DNA from: Luteibacter jiangsuensis
GTDB lineage: Bacteria; Pseudomonadota; Gammaproteobacteria; Xanthomonadales; Rhodanobacteraceae
NCBI RefSeq assembly: GCF_030812295.1
Contig: NZ_JAUSSK010000005.1
Location: forward strand, 1-64,000
Direction of reading: 5' to 3'
Length of the DNA stretch: 64,000 nt
The notes under the pieces were generated by a model. That model was given only the letters and a program-made list of their open reading frames with translations, had not been told where the DNA came from and did no database searches. Of the stretch, positions 37,096-46,415 are shown one piece after another (the first letter of the stretch is position 1; every line of letters begins with the position of its first letter). The translations under genes and the position numbers were made by a program.

Positions 37096-38184
37096 TTATG
37101 CCTCGTCTTCGACGAAGAGTACGCGCCGGGTCATGCCACAGGTGAGATCGTAGGAGATCGTACCGGCCGAAGCCGCCACGGTTTCCACCGGCAGCCCATC
37201 GCCCCAAAGGGTCACCCTGTCGCCGACACGCGCATCCGGGACCAGGCGCAGGTCCAGCGTGATCAGGTCCATCGACACCCTTCCGACCAGCGGCGCGACG
37301 CGTCCGTTGACCAGCACCGGCGTGCCGGCTGCCGCGCTGCGTGGGTATCCGTCGCCATAGCCGATCGCCGCGACGCCGACGGCCATGTCCTCGGGACAGA
37401 CGTAGGTGCCGTTGTAACCCACGCGCTCGCCTTTCGCGAGGCGATTGATCGCCACGAGGCGCGTCGTCAGCGACATGGCCGGACGGAAACCGAAGTCGGC
37501 GCCCGAACGTCCGTCCACCACCGACAATCCATACAACAGGCCACCGGTGCGGACCCAGTCGCCACGCGCGTCCGGCCAGCCGAGCACGGCGGCTGAGTTG
37601 GACAGCGCGCGCGGGCCCTGGAGACCCTCGGTGGCCTCCCTGAAGCGGGCGATCTGCAGTGCCGTGTCCCGTCCTTCGAACTCCTCCGACGAGGCGAAGT
37701 GGGTCATGAGGCCTACCTCGCGATCGATCGCGGGCATCGCGAGAACGGCGGCGTGGACATCGCGAACGCGAGCCGGCGGAAAGCCGAGCCGGTGCATGCC
37801 GGTATCCACCTTGATCCAGACCCGCAGCGGACCGCGGGCCGGATCGGCCCTGGCCAGCCATGGCAACTGCGCGTCATGGTGGATCAATGCCTCCAGGCGC
37901 AGGCGCTGCATCTCGGCGATGTCGGAGGGCGTGTCGGGGCCGGAAAGCACCACGATCCGCTGCCGGTGTCCGGCGGCACGCAAGCGCAGCCCATCGGCGA
38001 TCGCCGCCACGGCGAACGCCTCGGCCTCGTTGTCGAGCGCACGGGCGACGCGCTCCAGCCCATGGCCGTAGGCATCCGCCTTGACCACCGCCATGACCCT
38101 GGCGCTGCCTGCCAGCGCGCGAACGCGGGCGAGGTTGTGGCGCAAGGCACCAAGATGGATGGTCGCGACGGTGGTACGGCTCAT
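37096..38184 (-). CDS. alr: Alanine racemase
   Basis: A 362-residue PLP enzyme that makes D-alanine for peptidoglycan. The PLP lysine is in VMAVVKADAYGHG near residue 35 and the catalytic tyrosine is in VGYNGTYVC near residue 255. I take the ATG at 38184 because homologues begin with a short segment before the T-x-x-x-L-x-ALRHNL region; the 24-residue upstream extension is not family-like. radA lies 82 nt downstream on the same strand. Confidence 0.94.
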   Translation of the reverse strand: MSRTTVATIHLGALRHNLARVRALAGSARVMAVVKADAYGHGLERVARALDNEAEAFAVAAIADGLRLRAAGHRQRIVVLSGPDTPSDIAEMQRLRLEALIHHDAQLPWLARADPARGPLRVWIKVDTGMHRLGFPPARVRDVHAAVLAMPAIDREVGLMTHFASSEEFEGRDTALQIARFREATEGLQGPRALSNSAAVLGWPDARGDWVRTGGLLYGLSVVDGRSGADFGFRPAMSLTTRLVAINRLAKGERVGYNGTYVCPEDMAVGVAAIGYGDGYPRSAAAGTPVLVNGRVAPLVGRVSMDLITLDLRLVPDARVGDRVTLWGDGLPVETVAASAGTISYDLTCGMTRRVLFVEDEA

Positions 38185-38291
38185 GGCTATCGAAGCAACG
38201 CGGTAGTGATCGGTCACCCAGTCTAGCCGTAACGATTGGGCGACCGTATGGCGCAAAGATGGCGCGTCACGGCGGATGGTTCGTCACCTGG

Positions 38292-39260
38292 TCATCGGGC
38301 GAGGTCGAAGTCAGCCGACGATACCCAGCCGCGATTGCCGTGCTCGTCGTCCACTTCCCACATGAGTCCGATCCGATCGCCCGTCGGGTACACGAGCATG
38401 CCGGGTTCGAGCGAACGGATCGTCTTGCCCTTGCCGTCCGCCTTGGCGGACATGCGGCTGGCGACGCGCATCGTGCCGGACTGCCGGCTATTCGCCGCCG
38501 ACGCATCGGAAGGCAGGCCGCCCAACTCGGAAACGAGCCGGGTATACGCGTCGAGGTAGGCCATGGTGATCACCTGCCCCTGGGTCGTATTCGTGTACCC
38601 GCCAAGGCCCGCGGAGCCGAGGCTCTGGCCACCCCACATCTGGCCCCGGCCTCCGAACCCGATATCGTTCTTCTCGCCGTGACCTTCCACCATCGCGACC
38701 TGTTCAGAAGAACGCACGTCCGTGACCGTGAGAGTCACGTCGGCGGTCTTGGCGCTGAGCTTGACCGAGCCGGCGACACGTCCCGCCGTCCCTCCGAGCA
38801 CGCTCTGCGCGAGGGCGGAAATGCCACCGCCGCCGGCATCGCGATTGCTGTCGACCAGGTCGGGCACGAGCACGTAGTCGGCCGCCTTCACCTGGCCTTT
38901 GCCGATGTTCGAGCCGCCCCGCAATTCCCCGCCCGACGCCAGCGCGCGTTCACGCATGGCGGCGTCCATGCCGCTGCTGCGATCGACGAGGGTGAAGCAA
39001 CCGGACTTCGAGACGAACACTTTGATGAGCTTCGTAGGTGCCGGCAGTTGTCGCCCCGTCCACCAGTTCGACGCCGCTTCGGGTTCGATGACCGAGATGG
39101 ACCCCAGCTTCTTCGTGCAGTGGGGAATCTGTGCCACCTTCGCGTCATGTTCCTTGTTCTTCTTGTTGAAGAACGGTAGTCCCGCATGGGCGGACGGTAC
39201 CAGCGAGGCGCAGAACGCCGCGGTCGCGACGATCGCGGCCGGCCTGATGAGAAATGCCAT
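38292..39260 (-). CDS. Secreted CsgG/HfaB-like protein
   Basis: A 322-residue exported protein. The signal peptide ends in PSAHA-G, with no lipobox Cys, unlike CsgG itself. The middle resembles the CsgG/LpoB-type fold: LIKVFVSKSGCFTLVDRSSGMDAAMRER, then KAADYVLVPDLV, VTDVRSSEQV and ITMAYLDAYTRLVSELGG. The last ~60 residues look like a small SH3-type barrel (GMLVYPTGDRIGLMWEVDD). Related proteins act in envelope assembly or surface secretion, but none is close enough to name. It lies with the SGNH hydrolase gene between alr and dnaB. Confidence 0.65.
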   Translation of the reverse strand: MAFLIRPAAIVATAAFCASLVPSAHAGLPFFNKKNKEHDAKVAQIPHCTKKLGSISVIEPEAASNWWTGRQLPAPTKLIKVFVSKSGCFTLVDRSSGMDAAMRERALASGGELRGGSNIGKGQVKAADYVLVPDLVDSNRDAGGGGISALAQSVLGGTAGRVAGSVKLSAKTADVTLTVTDVRSSEQVAMVEGHGEKNDIGFGGRGQMWGGQSLGSAGLGGYTNTTQGQVITMAYLDAYTRLVSELGGLPSDASAANSRQSGTMRVASRMSAKADGKGKTIRSLEPGMLVYPTGDRIGLMWEVDDEHGNRGWVSSADFDLAR

Positions 39261-39361
39261 GATCGATCCTGTGCTGAGGCCAACGAGAAATGCTAAAGAA
39301 CCGCAACCCGAAGGTCAGTAGGATGTCGTCCTAAAAGTGGCGAGCGATCGCCCACCACGAT

Positions 39362-40138
39362 TCATCGGTTTCCACTGTCAAACGCGCTGTCGATCGCCTT
39401 CTGAGATAGCGGCGCCATCACCTTGTAGCCCGCCGCGTTCGGGTGCAGGCCATCGTCGCTGAGCTCCTTCCTCAAGGCGCCGTGGGCATCGACCATCGCG
39501 GCGTAGTAATCGATGAAGACAAGCTGCTCGCGCGCCGCGTATTCACGGATCCACGCGTTGAGCGCGCGGATCGTCGCGGGTGGCCGGCGCGACGTCTGGT
39601 CCTTCACCACGTCATCGTTGACGGGCAACAGCGAGGCCAGCACGACACGGATGCCGTGCGCGCGTGCGAGTTCCGTCATGGAGGCGAGATTGTCCTCGAT
39701 CATTTCCAGCGATGAGGCACCGGTGTTACCGGCGATGTCGTTGGTTCCCGCGAGGATCACCACTACCTCCGGCTTCAACGCGATGACATCCGCGCGGAAA
39801 CGTACGAGCATCTGCGGTGTCGTTTGTCCGCTTATGCCCCGGTTGATGTATCCGTGACCGGGAAAGAACTCGCCGATGGGGCGCCCCCAGAAATCCGTGA
39901 TCGAGTCGCCCATGAACACCACCCGTTTCTCGCCGGGTTTCGGGGGCGGATAGGCGGCGTTGTCCTTGGCGTAGCGGGCGAGCAACGGCCAATCGTTGAG
40001 CCGTTGCTCGATGTCCGCGCGCTGGTCGGGCGTGGGATGTTCCGGAAGGACGATGCGGTTCGCGGCCGACGCCGTCGCCACGGACGCCACGGCCAAGACG
40101 TGACAGCACACAGCCAGCCAGAAACCGATGCGCTTCAT
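39362..40138 (-). CDS. Secreted SGNH/GDSL-family hydrolase
   Basis: A 258-residue exported esterase/lipase-type hydrolase. A signal peptide (hydrophobic core AVCCHVLAVASVATASA) precedes block I (VVFMGDSITDFW, nucleophile Ser), the block II Gly in NRGISGQT, block III ILAGTNDIAGN and block V DDGLHPNAAGY (Asp-His). All four consensus residues are present, so it should be active. The domain order resembles acetylxylan or platelet-activating-factor acetylhydrolase-like GDSL enzymes that deacetylate sugars; the substrate is unknown. A REP element follows upstream of it towards dnaB. Confidence 0.88.
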   Translation of the reverse strand: MKRIGFWLAVCCHVLAVASVATASAANRIVLPEHPTPDQRADIEQRLNDWPLLARYAKDNAAYPPPKPGEKRVVFMGDSITDFWGRPIGEFFPGHGYINRGISGQTTPQMLVRFRADVIALKPEVVVILAGTNDIAGNTGASSLEMIEDNLASMTELARAHGIRVVLASLLPVNDDVVKDQTSRRPPATIRALNAWIREYAAREQLVFIDYYAAMVDAHGALRKELSDDGLHPNAAGYKVMAPLSQKAIDSAFDSGNR

Positions 40139-40180
40139 CCCAGGTTCCCTCGCGTTCGTATCGTACGGTCGTGTGGTGGT

Positions 40181-40260
40181 GTGGGGGCCGCTTCAGCGGC
40201 GATGGATGCTTGCCTCGACCTGGCTCGCTGCCGCGGGATCGCCGCTGAAGCGGCTCCCAC
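40181..40260. repeat. Paired REP-like element, alternative stem
   Basis: The arms here use a different stem: GTGGGGGCCGCTTCAGCGGC on the left and GCCGCTGAAGCGGC plus CTCCCAC on the right. The head and the spacer words (GGATGCTTGCC, CTGCCGCGGGATC) match the GAC-type elements. It lies between the SGNH hydrolase gene and dnaB. Confidence 0.85.
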
Positions 40261-40292
40261 CGGATCAAGCGACTTCCACGGTCTAGCGGTAC

Positions 40293-41708
40293 CTAGTCGA
40301 ACGAGCCCACGTAGGAATCCGGCGCCCAGTTCTCGAACTTCGTGTAGTGACCGAGGAAGGCCAGTTTCACGGTATCGGTGGGTCCGTTTCGCTGCTTGCC
40401 GATGATGATCTCGGCCAGCCCCTTATCGGGCGATTCCTTGTTGTAGTACTCGTCGCGGTAGATGAACATGATCACGTCCGCATCCTGCTCGATAGCGCCG
40501 GATTCACGCAGGTCGGACATCATCGGACGCTTGTCGGCACGTTGCTCCAGCGAGCGGTTCAACTGCGACAGGGCGATCACCGGCACGTTGAGCTCCTTCG
40601 CCAGCGCCTTCAGCCCACGAGAGATCTCGGAGATCTCCGTCGCGCGGTTTTCGGAGTTGCCAGGCACCTGCATCAGCTGCAGGTAGTCGATGACGATCAG
40701 GCCCAGGCCGTGCTCGCGCTGCAGGCGGCGCGCCCGCGAACGCATCTCCACCGGCGACATCGCCGGCGTATCGTCGATGAAGATCTTCGCATCGGAAAGC
40801 ATGGTGATCGCCGAGGTGACGCGCGGCCAGTCTTCTTCGGCGAGATCGCCGTTGCGCAGGTGCTGTGCGTGCACGCGGCCCAACGAGGAAATCAGGCGGA
40901 AAGCCAACTGCGAAGCCGACATTTCCATCGAGAACACCGCCACCGCCTTCTTTCCGCGCATGGCGGCCGCCTCGGCGAGATTCAGTGCGAACGCCGTCTT
41001 GCCCATCGACGGACGCGCCGCGATGATGACCAGGTCGGACGGTTGCAACCCGGATGTCAGCTCGTCCAGATCGGTGAAACCCGTGGAAAGCCCGGTCAGC
41101 TGGCCACGCTTCTCATAACGCTCGGTAAGCATGCGGAAGGCTTCGCCCACCGCCTCGCGCACCGACACGATATCCTTCTTGCCACGGGCGCCGGACTCGG
41201 CGATGCGAAAGACACGCTGCTCGGCGAGCTCCATCACCTCCTGCACGCTCTTGCCTTCGGGACGGAAGCCGTCCTCGGTGATCGACGTCCCCGCGTCGAT
41301 CAGCTGGCGCAGCACGGACTTCTCGCGAACGATATCGCCATACGCGCCGATGTTCGCCGCGCTGGGCGTCGAATTCGCCAGTTCCATCAGGTAGGTGGCA
41401 CCACCGACCATCTCGGCGGTCTCGTTGGCGACGAACCAGTCGCCGAGCGTGATGGCGTCGCAGGGCATGCCCTTGTTAGCCAGTTCGTTGATCGCTCGCC
41501 AGATGAGGCGATGATCCCTCCGGTAGAAGTCTTCCTCCGAAAGCTTGTCGGCGACCTTGTCCAGGGAATCCGGTGAAAGCATCAAGCCACCCAGCACAGC
41601 CTGCTCGGCCTCGATGGAATGCGGCGGAATGCGCAGTGAATCGATGGCGGAAGGCTCACGACGGCGCTTGCGGTCGCCGCGCTCGCCTCGCTCGGGATTG
41701 AAGGACAT
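40293..41708 (-). CDS. dnaB: Replicative DNA helicase DnaB
   Basis: A 471-residue hexameric helicase. The N-terminal helical domain begins RIPPHSIEAEQAVLGGLM; the RecA-like C-terminal domain has Walker A ARPSMGKTAFALNLA near residue 230, Walker B LIVIDYLQLM and LREIESGAIEQDADV-like DLRESGAIEQDADV. No intein is visible. It follows rplI (170-nt gap with a terminator), the order rpsF-rpsR-rplI-dnaB being widely conserved. Confidence 0.97.
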   Translation of the reverse strand: MSFNPERGERGDRKRRREPSAIDSLRIPPHSIEAEQAVLGGLMLSPDSLDKVADKLSEEDFYRRDHRLIWRAINELANKGMPCDAITLGDWFVANETAEMVGGATYLMELANSTPSAANIGAYGDIVREKSVLRQLIDAGTSITEDGFRPEGKSVQEVMELAEQRVFRIAESGARGKKDIVSVREAVGEAFRMLTERYEKRGQLTGLSTGFTDLDELTSGLQPSDLVIIAARPSMGKTAFALNLAEAAAMRGKKAVAVFSMEMSASQLAFRLISSLGRVHAQHLRNGDLAEEDWPRVTSAITMLSDAKIFIDDTPAMSPVEMRSRARRLQREHGLGLIVIDYLQLMQVPGNSENRATEISEISRGLKALAKELNVPVIALSQLNRSLEQRADKRPMMSDLRESGAIEQDADVIMFIYRDEYYNKESPDKGLAEIIIGKQRNGPTDTVKLAFLGHYTKFENWAPDSYVGSFD

Positions 41709-41831
41709 GGATTACCTCGTGTTGCAGACGGCGCCCACACCGGAACGGCTGGCCGCGAGGTTGATCATACGCGGGCTAGTCTCACCCGTTGAGAGGATAA
41801 GTCTGTGGATAACTTGTGGGTGGAAACGAAA

Positions 41832-41853
41832 ACGGGCGCCTTTCGGCGCCCGT
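41832..41853 (-). terminator. Terminator after rplI
   Basis: The 9-bp perfect stem ACGGGCGCC (41832-41840) and GGCGCCCGT (41845-41853) has a 4-nt loop and is followed on the minus strand by TTTTCGTTT. It separates rplI from dnaB, so dnaB likely has its own promoter in 41709-41831. Confidence 0.8.
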
Positions 41854-41878
41854 CTCGGGATCACGGGTGGTACGGGGC

Positions 41879-42325
41879 TTACGCGCCGACGACCTTGACC
41901 TTGACCGTCTGCTGCACGTCGGCGTGGAGGACGATGACGACCTCGTACTCACCCACGACGCGGAAGGGGCCCTCGGCCTGGATCACTTCGCTCTTGTCGA
42001 CTTCCAGACCCTTGGCGGTGAGCGCCTCGGCGACGTCACGCGGGGTGACCGAGCCGAACAGCTTGCCTTCCGGCGACGCATTCACTTCGATCGTGACTTC
42101 GGCGCCATCGAGCTTGGCGGCACGACCCTCGGCACCGGAGAGCTGCTCCTTGGCCTTGGCTTCGTACTCGGCGCGACGGGCTTCGAACGCTTCGAGGTTG
42201 GCGGCGGTCGCGCGAGCGGCCTTGCCGGTCGGGAGGAGGAAGTTACGGCCGTAGCCCGGCTTGACAGTGACCTTGTCGCCGAGGTTGCCGAGGTTCTTCA
42301 CCTTCTCGAGGAGGATGAGTTCCAT
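41879..42325 (-). CDS. rplI: 50S ribosomal protein L9
   Basis: A 148-residue L9 with the typical start [17 protein letters not shown], then [16 protein letters not shown], a long central helix and a C-terminal domain ending in a Val-rich tail. The ATG at 42325 is the family start. rpsR lies upstream, with a 12-bp perfect hairpin in the 108-nt gap. Confidence 0.97.
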   Translation of the reverse strand: MELILLEKVKNLGNLGDKVTVKPGYGRNFLLPTGKAARATAANLEAFEARRAEYEAKAKEQLSGAEGRAAKLDGAEVTIEVNASPEGKLFGSVTPRDVAEALTAKGLEVDKSEVIQAEGPFRVVGEYEVVIVLHADVQQTVKVKVVGA

Positions 42326-42399
42326 GGGATATTCCTTTTCGTTAGCACGGGATGGGCCCCGTGCAGCCAATAATGGTTGTCCGAGTGTCTTTCACCGGA

Positions 42400-42425
42400 C
42401 ACCCTTCCCGCTGGCGGGAAGGGTG
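42400..42425. repeat. Perfect 12-bp inverted repeat between rpsR and rplI
   Basis: CACCCTTCCCGC (42400-42411) and its exact inverse (42414-42425) are separated by two bases. There is no U-tract on the minus strand, so this is not a standard terminator. It may act as an mRNA processing or stability element that adjusts S18 and L9 output from one transcript. Confidence 0.6.
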
Positions 42426-42433
42426 CGCGACGA

Positions 42434-42664
42434 TCAGACGTCGTGGTTGTCGGTATACGGCAGCAGCGAGAGGAAGCGAGCGCGCTTGATCGCGGTCGCC
42501 AGCTGGCGCTGGTAACGGGCCTTCGTACCGGTGATGCGGCTCGGAACGATCTTGCCGTTTTCGGTGACGTACTGGCGGAGGGTGTTGAGATCCTTGTAAT
42601 CGATCTCCTTCACGCCCTCGGCAGTGAAGCGGCAGAATTTACGGCGGCGGAAAAACTTGGACAT
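42434..42664 (-). CDS. rpsR: 30S ribosomal protein S18
   Basis: A 76-residue S18 with [14 protein letters not shown] at the N terminus and the conserved core [35 protein letters not shown]. The presence of Cys (KFC) but no CxxC pair marks it as the C-minus form with respect to zinc ligands. It starts 15 nt after rpsF; S6 and S18 bind 16S rRNA as a heterodimer. Confidence 0.97.
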   Translation of the reverse strand: MSKFFRRRKFCRFTAEGVKEIDYKDLNTLRQYVTENGKIVPSRITGTKARYQRQLATAIKRARFLSLLPYTDNHDV

Positions 42665-42679
42665 GGCTGTAATCCCCGA

Positions 42680-43102
42680 TTAGTCGTCGCTGTCGCGATC
42701 GTTGTCGTTGTCGCGACCACCACGGCGGTCGTCGCCGTCGCTGTCGTCGTCACGGCGACGCGAACCCTTCTGCTCGTCCTTTTCCTTGCTCTTGAGGATG
42801 AAGGACTGCTCGACATCGGCTTCGTCGCGACGGATCACGAGGTGGCGCAGGACGGCGTCGTTGAAACGGAAACCCGTCTCGAGCTCGTTCAGGACGCTCT
42901 GCGAAACCTCGATGTTCAGCATCACGTAGTGAGCCTTGGCGAGGTTCTCGATCGGATAGGCCAGCTGGCGGCGACCCCAGTCTTCGAGACGGTGGATCTT
43001 GCCGTTGTCGCCTTCGATCAGCGTCTTGTAACGCTCGATCATGGCGGGCACCTGTTCGCTCTGGTCCGGATGGACCAGGAACACGACTTCATAATGACGC
43101 AT
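42680..43102 (-). CDS. rpsF: 30S ribosomal protein S6
   Basis: A 140-residue S6 starting [21 protein letters not shown], with [27 protein letters not shown] in the core. The C-terminal ~35 residues are a charged Asp/Arg/Lys-rich tail longer than in E. coli S6 core and of the kind that can receive added glutamates. It heads rpsF-rpsR-rplI. The 5' leader contains two hairpins discussed separately. Confidence 0.96.
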   Translation of the reverse strand: MRHYEVVFLVHPDQSEQVPAMIERYKTLIEGDNGKIHRLEDWGRRQLAYPIENLAKAHYVMLNIEVSQSVLNELETGFRFNDAVLRHLVIRRDEADVEQSFILKSKEKDEQKGSRRRDDDSDGDDRRGGRDNDNDRDSDD

Positions 43103-43140
43103 GGTGGCTCCTTGTGGATGCACCCCTTCCGGGGATGGCA

Positions 43141-43187
43141 GCCTCCCGCGTATGGCGGTGAGGCAAGAAGACCCTCCTGCGGGAGGG
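43141..43187 (-). promoter_or_regulatory. Hairpins in the rpsF leader, candidate S6:S18 autoregulatory site
   Basis: On the minus-strand transcript a hairpin made of GCCTC, an unpaired A, CCGC, loop CATAC, GCGG and GAGGC occupies 43141-43164, ending 39 nt before the rpsF start. A second hairpin (CCCTCC, loop, GGAGGG; 43172-43187) precedes it. S6:S18 complexes are known to bind a CCG-containing hairpin in rpsF leaders and repress translation. The CCG placement here is suggestive, but I have not compared it with the published consensus. Confidence 0.35.
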
Positions 43188-43252
43188 CCAGCCGCGCATT
43201 GTAAGGAGAAACGGGGGGTTATCGCAAGGGACAGGCCGGAGGGAGGCCTTGT

Positions 43253-43329
43253 GTGGGAGCCGGCTATGCCGGCGATTGCCGCTGGGTTACGCCGCTCCGC
43301 TGGCTTTTCGCCGCTGAAGCGGCTCCCAC
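43253..43329. repeat. REP-like pair with two different arms
   Basis: The left arm GTGGGAGCCGGCTATGCCGG carries a GGC-type stem; the right arm GCCGCTGAAGCGGC plus CTCCCAC carries the GCT-type stem. The usual conserved spacer is replaced by a shorter unrelated one. The pair lies between the IscA-type gene and rpsF. Confidence 0.8.
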
Positions 43330-43368
43330 AGGACTTCCCACCACTGGGCCTTCGGCCCATGAAATGGC

Positions 43369-43695
43369 TCAGGAGACGGTGAAGCTCTCGCCGCAGCCGC
43401 ACTCGCCCGTGGCGTTGGGGTTGTGGAAGACGAACGACGCGTTGAGGCCCTGGCGCTGGAAATCGATCAGGGTGCCATCGACCAGCGGCATGCTCTTCGG
43501 GTCCACGACGACGCGGATGCCGTCGATTTCCAGCACCCGGTCGTCCTCGGTGACGGCATCGGCCAGATCGACCACATAGCCGAAGCCCGAGCAGCCCATT
43601 CGCTTGACGGCGAAGCGCACGCCGGCGGCGTCGGGCGCCTTGGCGAGGAACGCGCGCATGCGATCGGAGGCGGCGGGGGTGATCTGGATGCTCAT
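43369..43695 (-). CDS. A-type Fe-S cluster carrier, IscA-like
   Basis: A 108-residue HesB/IscA-family protein that carries and delivers iron-sulphur clusters. The three cluster-ligand cysteines are Cys35 in [10 protein letters not shown] and Cys99/Cys101 in [28 protein letters not shown] resembles IscA more than ErpA. It stands alone: no iscS or iscU nearby, so whether it serves the Isc or Suf route cannot be decided. It is divergent from asnS. Confidence 0.9.
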   Translation of the reverse strand: MSIQITPAASDRMRAFLAKAPDAAGVRFAVKRMGCSGFGYVVDLADAVTEDDRVLEIDGIRVVVDPKSMPLVDGTLIDFQRQGLNASFVFHNPNATGECGCGESFTVS

Positions 43696-43816
43696 GAAAA
43701 CGTTTTCTGCCCGTGGTATACCGATGAACGGTGCCGTTCACACGACCCTTACATTATCATGCAAGGTCGCGTCCTATGCGCCCTTAGATGCGGCGCCTCT
43801 TCTGGAGTTTCAATCG

Positions 43817-45220
<1,404 letters not shown>

Positions 45221-45235
45221 CCCACTGAGACGATC

Positions 45236-46045
45236 ATGCCCCCTTCCGTCCCCCGTCTCCTGCTCCTTGCCCTGGCGCTCATCGCGCTGGGAGCTTGCCG
45301 CACGATCGTGCCGCCGAATTTCCGTCCACCGGAGAACCCGACGAACACCATCGACATCGCGCGCAAGACACTCGATGAAGCTTCGCCCTGCTGTGGAAGC
45401 TTCGCCGACCTGTCCTACCAGGACATGCTGCCCTGGCAGCCGCAGCGGTTCGAACTGAGCAAGGACAGCCCGGTCGCCAACCTCAACGGCGACCGCAGCT
45501 ATTTCCTCGCCTTCCGCCTGCCACAGGGGGCGCACCTGCCCTATACCATCGCGATGAAGTCCGAGCTCAACGGCCGATGGCTGAGTTCGAGCTACCTCTT
45601 CGCGCCGACGGTGGTGCTGCTGGATGACGCCTTCCAGCCGCTGCATTCGGAAGACATCCAGTTGTGCGAATACATCGGCTGGACGAGCGAGACGACCGGC
45701 GCCTTCGGCAAGTTCAAGGTCGTGGACGACAACGCCCGTTACCTCGTGGTGTATTCGTCGGCGAAACAACAGAAGAACCAGACCTACTGGGAGCAATCGC
45801 CCACCACGTTCTCGGCCGAGGCGCCGGTGAAGATGAACCCGGCCGGCAGCTTCAAGATCGCCCACGGCCCCGATGGCGTCCTCTACGTCGGTATGCAGAA
45901 CGACACCTACAAGAAGGCGATCAACAACGCCGTCTGCTCGAAGGCACAGCAAGGTAACGGCGTGATCTCGACGATCCGCGACGTGGTCACCACCGATCTC
46001 CTCGGCACCGACGAGGCGAAAAAAGACAAAGAAAAGGGTAGCTGA
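45236..46045 (+). CDS. MalM-family lipoprotein
   Basis: A 269-residue lipoprotein. The signal peptide ends in the lipobox LGAC (Cys20 or so). The N-terminal mature region PCCGSFADLSYQDMLPW and the following DSPVANLNGDRSYFLAFRLP resemble MalM, the periplasmic protein of the maltose regulon, and related envelope lipoproteins. No maltose genes are near, so a maltose role is not implied. It follows asnS by 15 nt and precedes a small membrane protein by five, suggesting co-transcription. Confidence 0.65.
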   Translation: MPPSVPRLLLLALALIALGACRTIVPPNFRPPENPTNTIDIARKTLDEASPCCGSFADLSYQDMLPWQPQRFELSKDSPVANLNGDRSYFLAFRLPQGAHLPYTIAMKSELNGRWLSSSYLFAPTVVLLDDAFQPLHSEDIQLCEYIGWTSETTGAFGKFKVVDDNARYLVVYSSAKQQKNQTYWEQSPTTFSAEAPVKMNPAGSFKIAHGPDGVLYVGMQNDTYKKAINNAVCSKAQQGNGVISTIRDVVTTDLLGTDEAKKDKEKGS

Positions 46046-46050
46046 CCGAC

Positions 46051-46383
46051 ATGCAGGCCGCTGTCTATCTTTACCTGATGCTCCTGCTCAGCGCGGTTGC
46101 CTTCTTCGTCCTGCACTTCATCGCGCAGTGGCGTTTCACCACCCTCTTGCGCAAGCGTTATCCCGACCAGTGGAAGACCATCGTGGAGGCCGACACCGGC
46201 CGCCCCAACGGCATGGCCAACTGGCTGCGCGTTCGCCGGGTACTGCGCTCCGATGCGCCGGCGCTGTTCAACGACGACACCCTCAATCGCTGGCAGGGCT
46301 GGTGGAAACGCTCGCCGTGGTTCGCCTGGCCGTGCTGGTTCGCCGCAATGGCGATACAGTGGTGGGCAATGAAACAGGGCTGA
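46051..46383 (+). CDS. Small membrane protein, UspB-like layout
   Basis: A 110-residue protein with one hydrophobic helix at each end (about residues 5-28 and 85-105) and a charged middle containing RKRYPDQWKTIVEAD and RVLRSDAPALFND. The layout recalls universal stress protein B, but similarity is too weak to claim homology. The start lies five bases after the lipoprotein stop. Function unknown. Confidence 0.65.
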   Translation: MQAAVYLYLMLLLSAVAFFVLHFIAQWRFTTLLRKRYPDQWKTIVEADTGRPNGMANWLRVRRVLRSDAPALFNDDTLNRWQGWWKRSPWFAWPCWFAAMAIQWWAMKQG

Positions 46384-46415
46384 CCGCCCACCACCCTCAT
46401 GCCAGGGAGCGCCGC

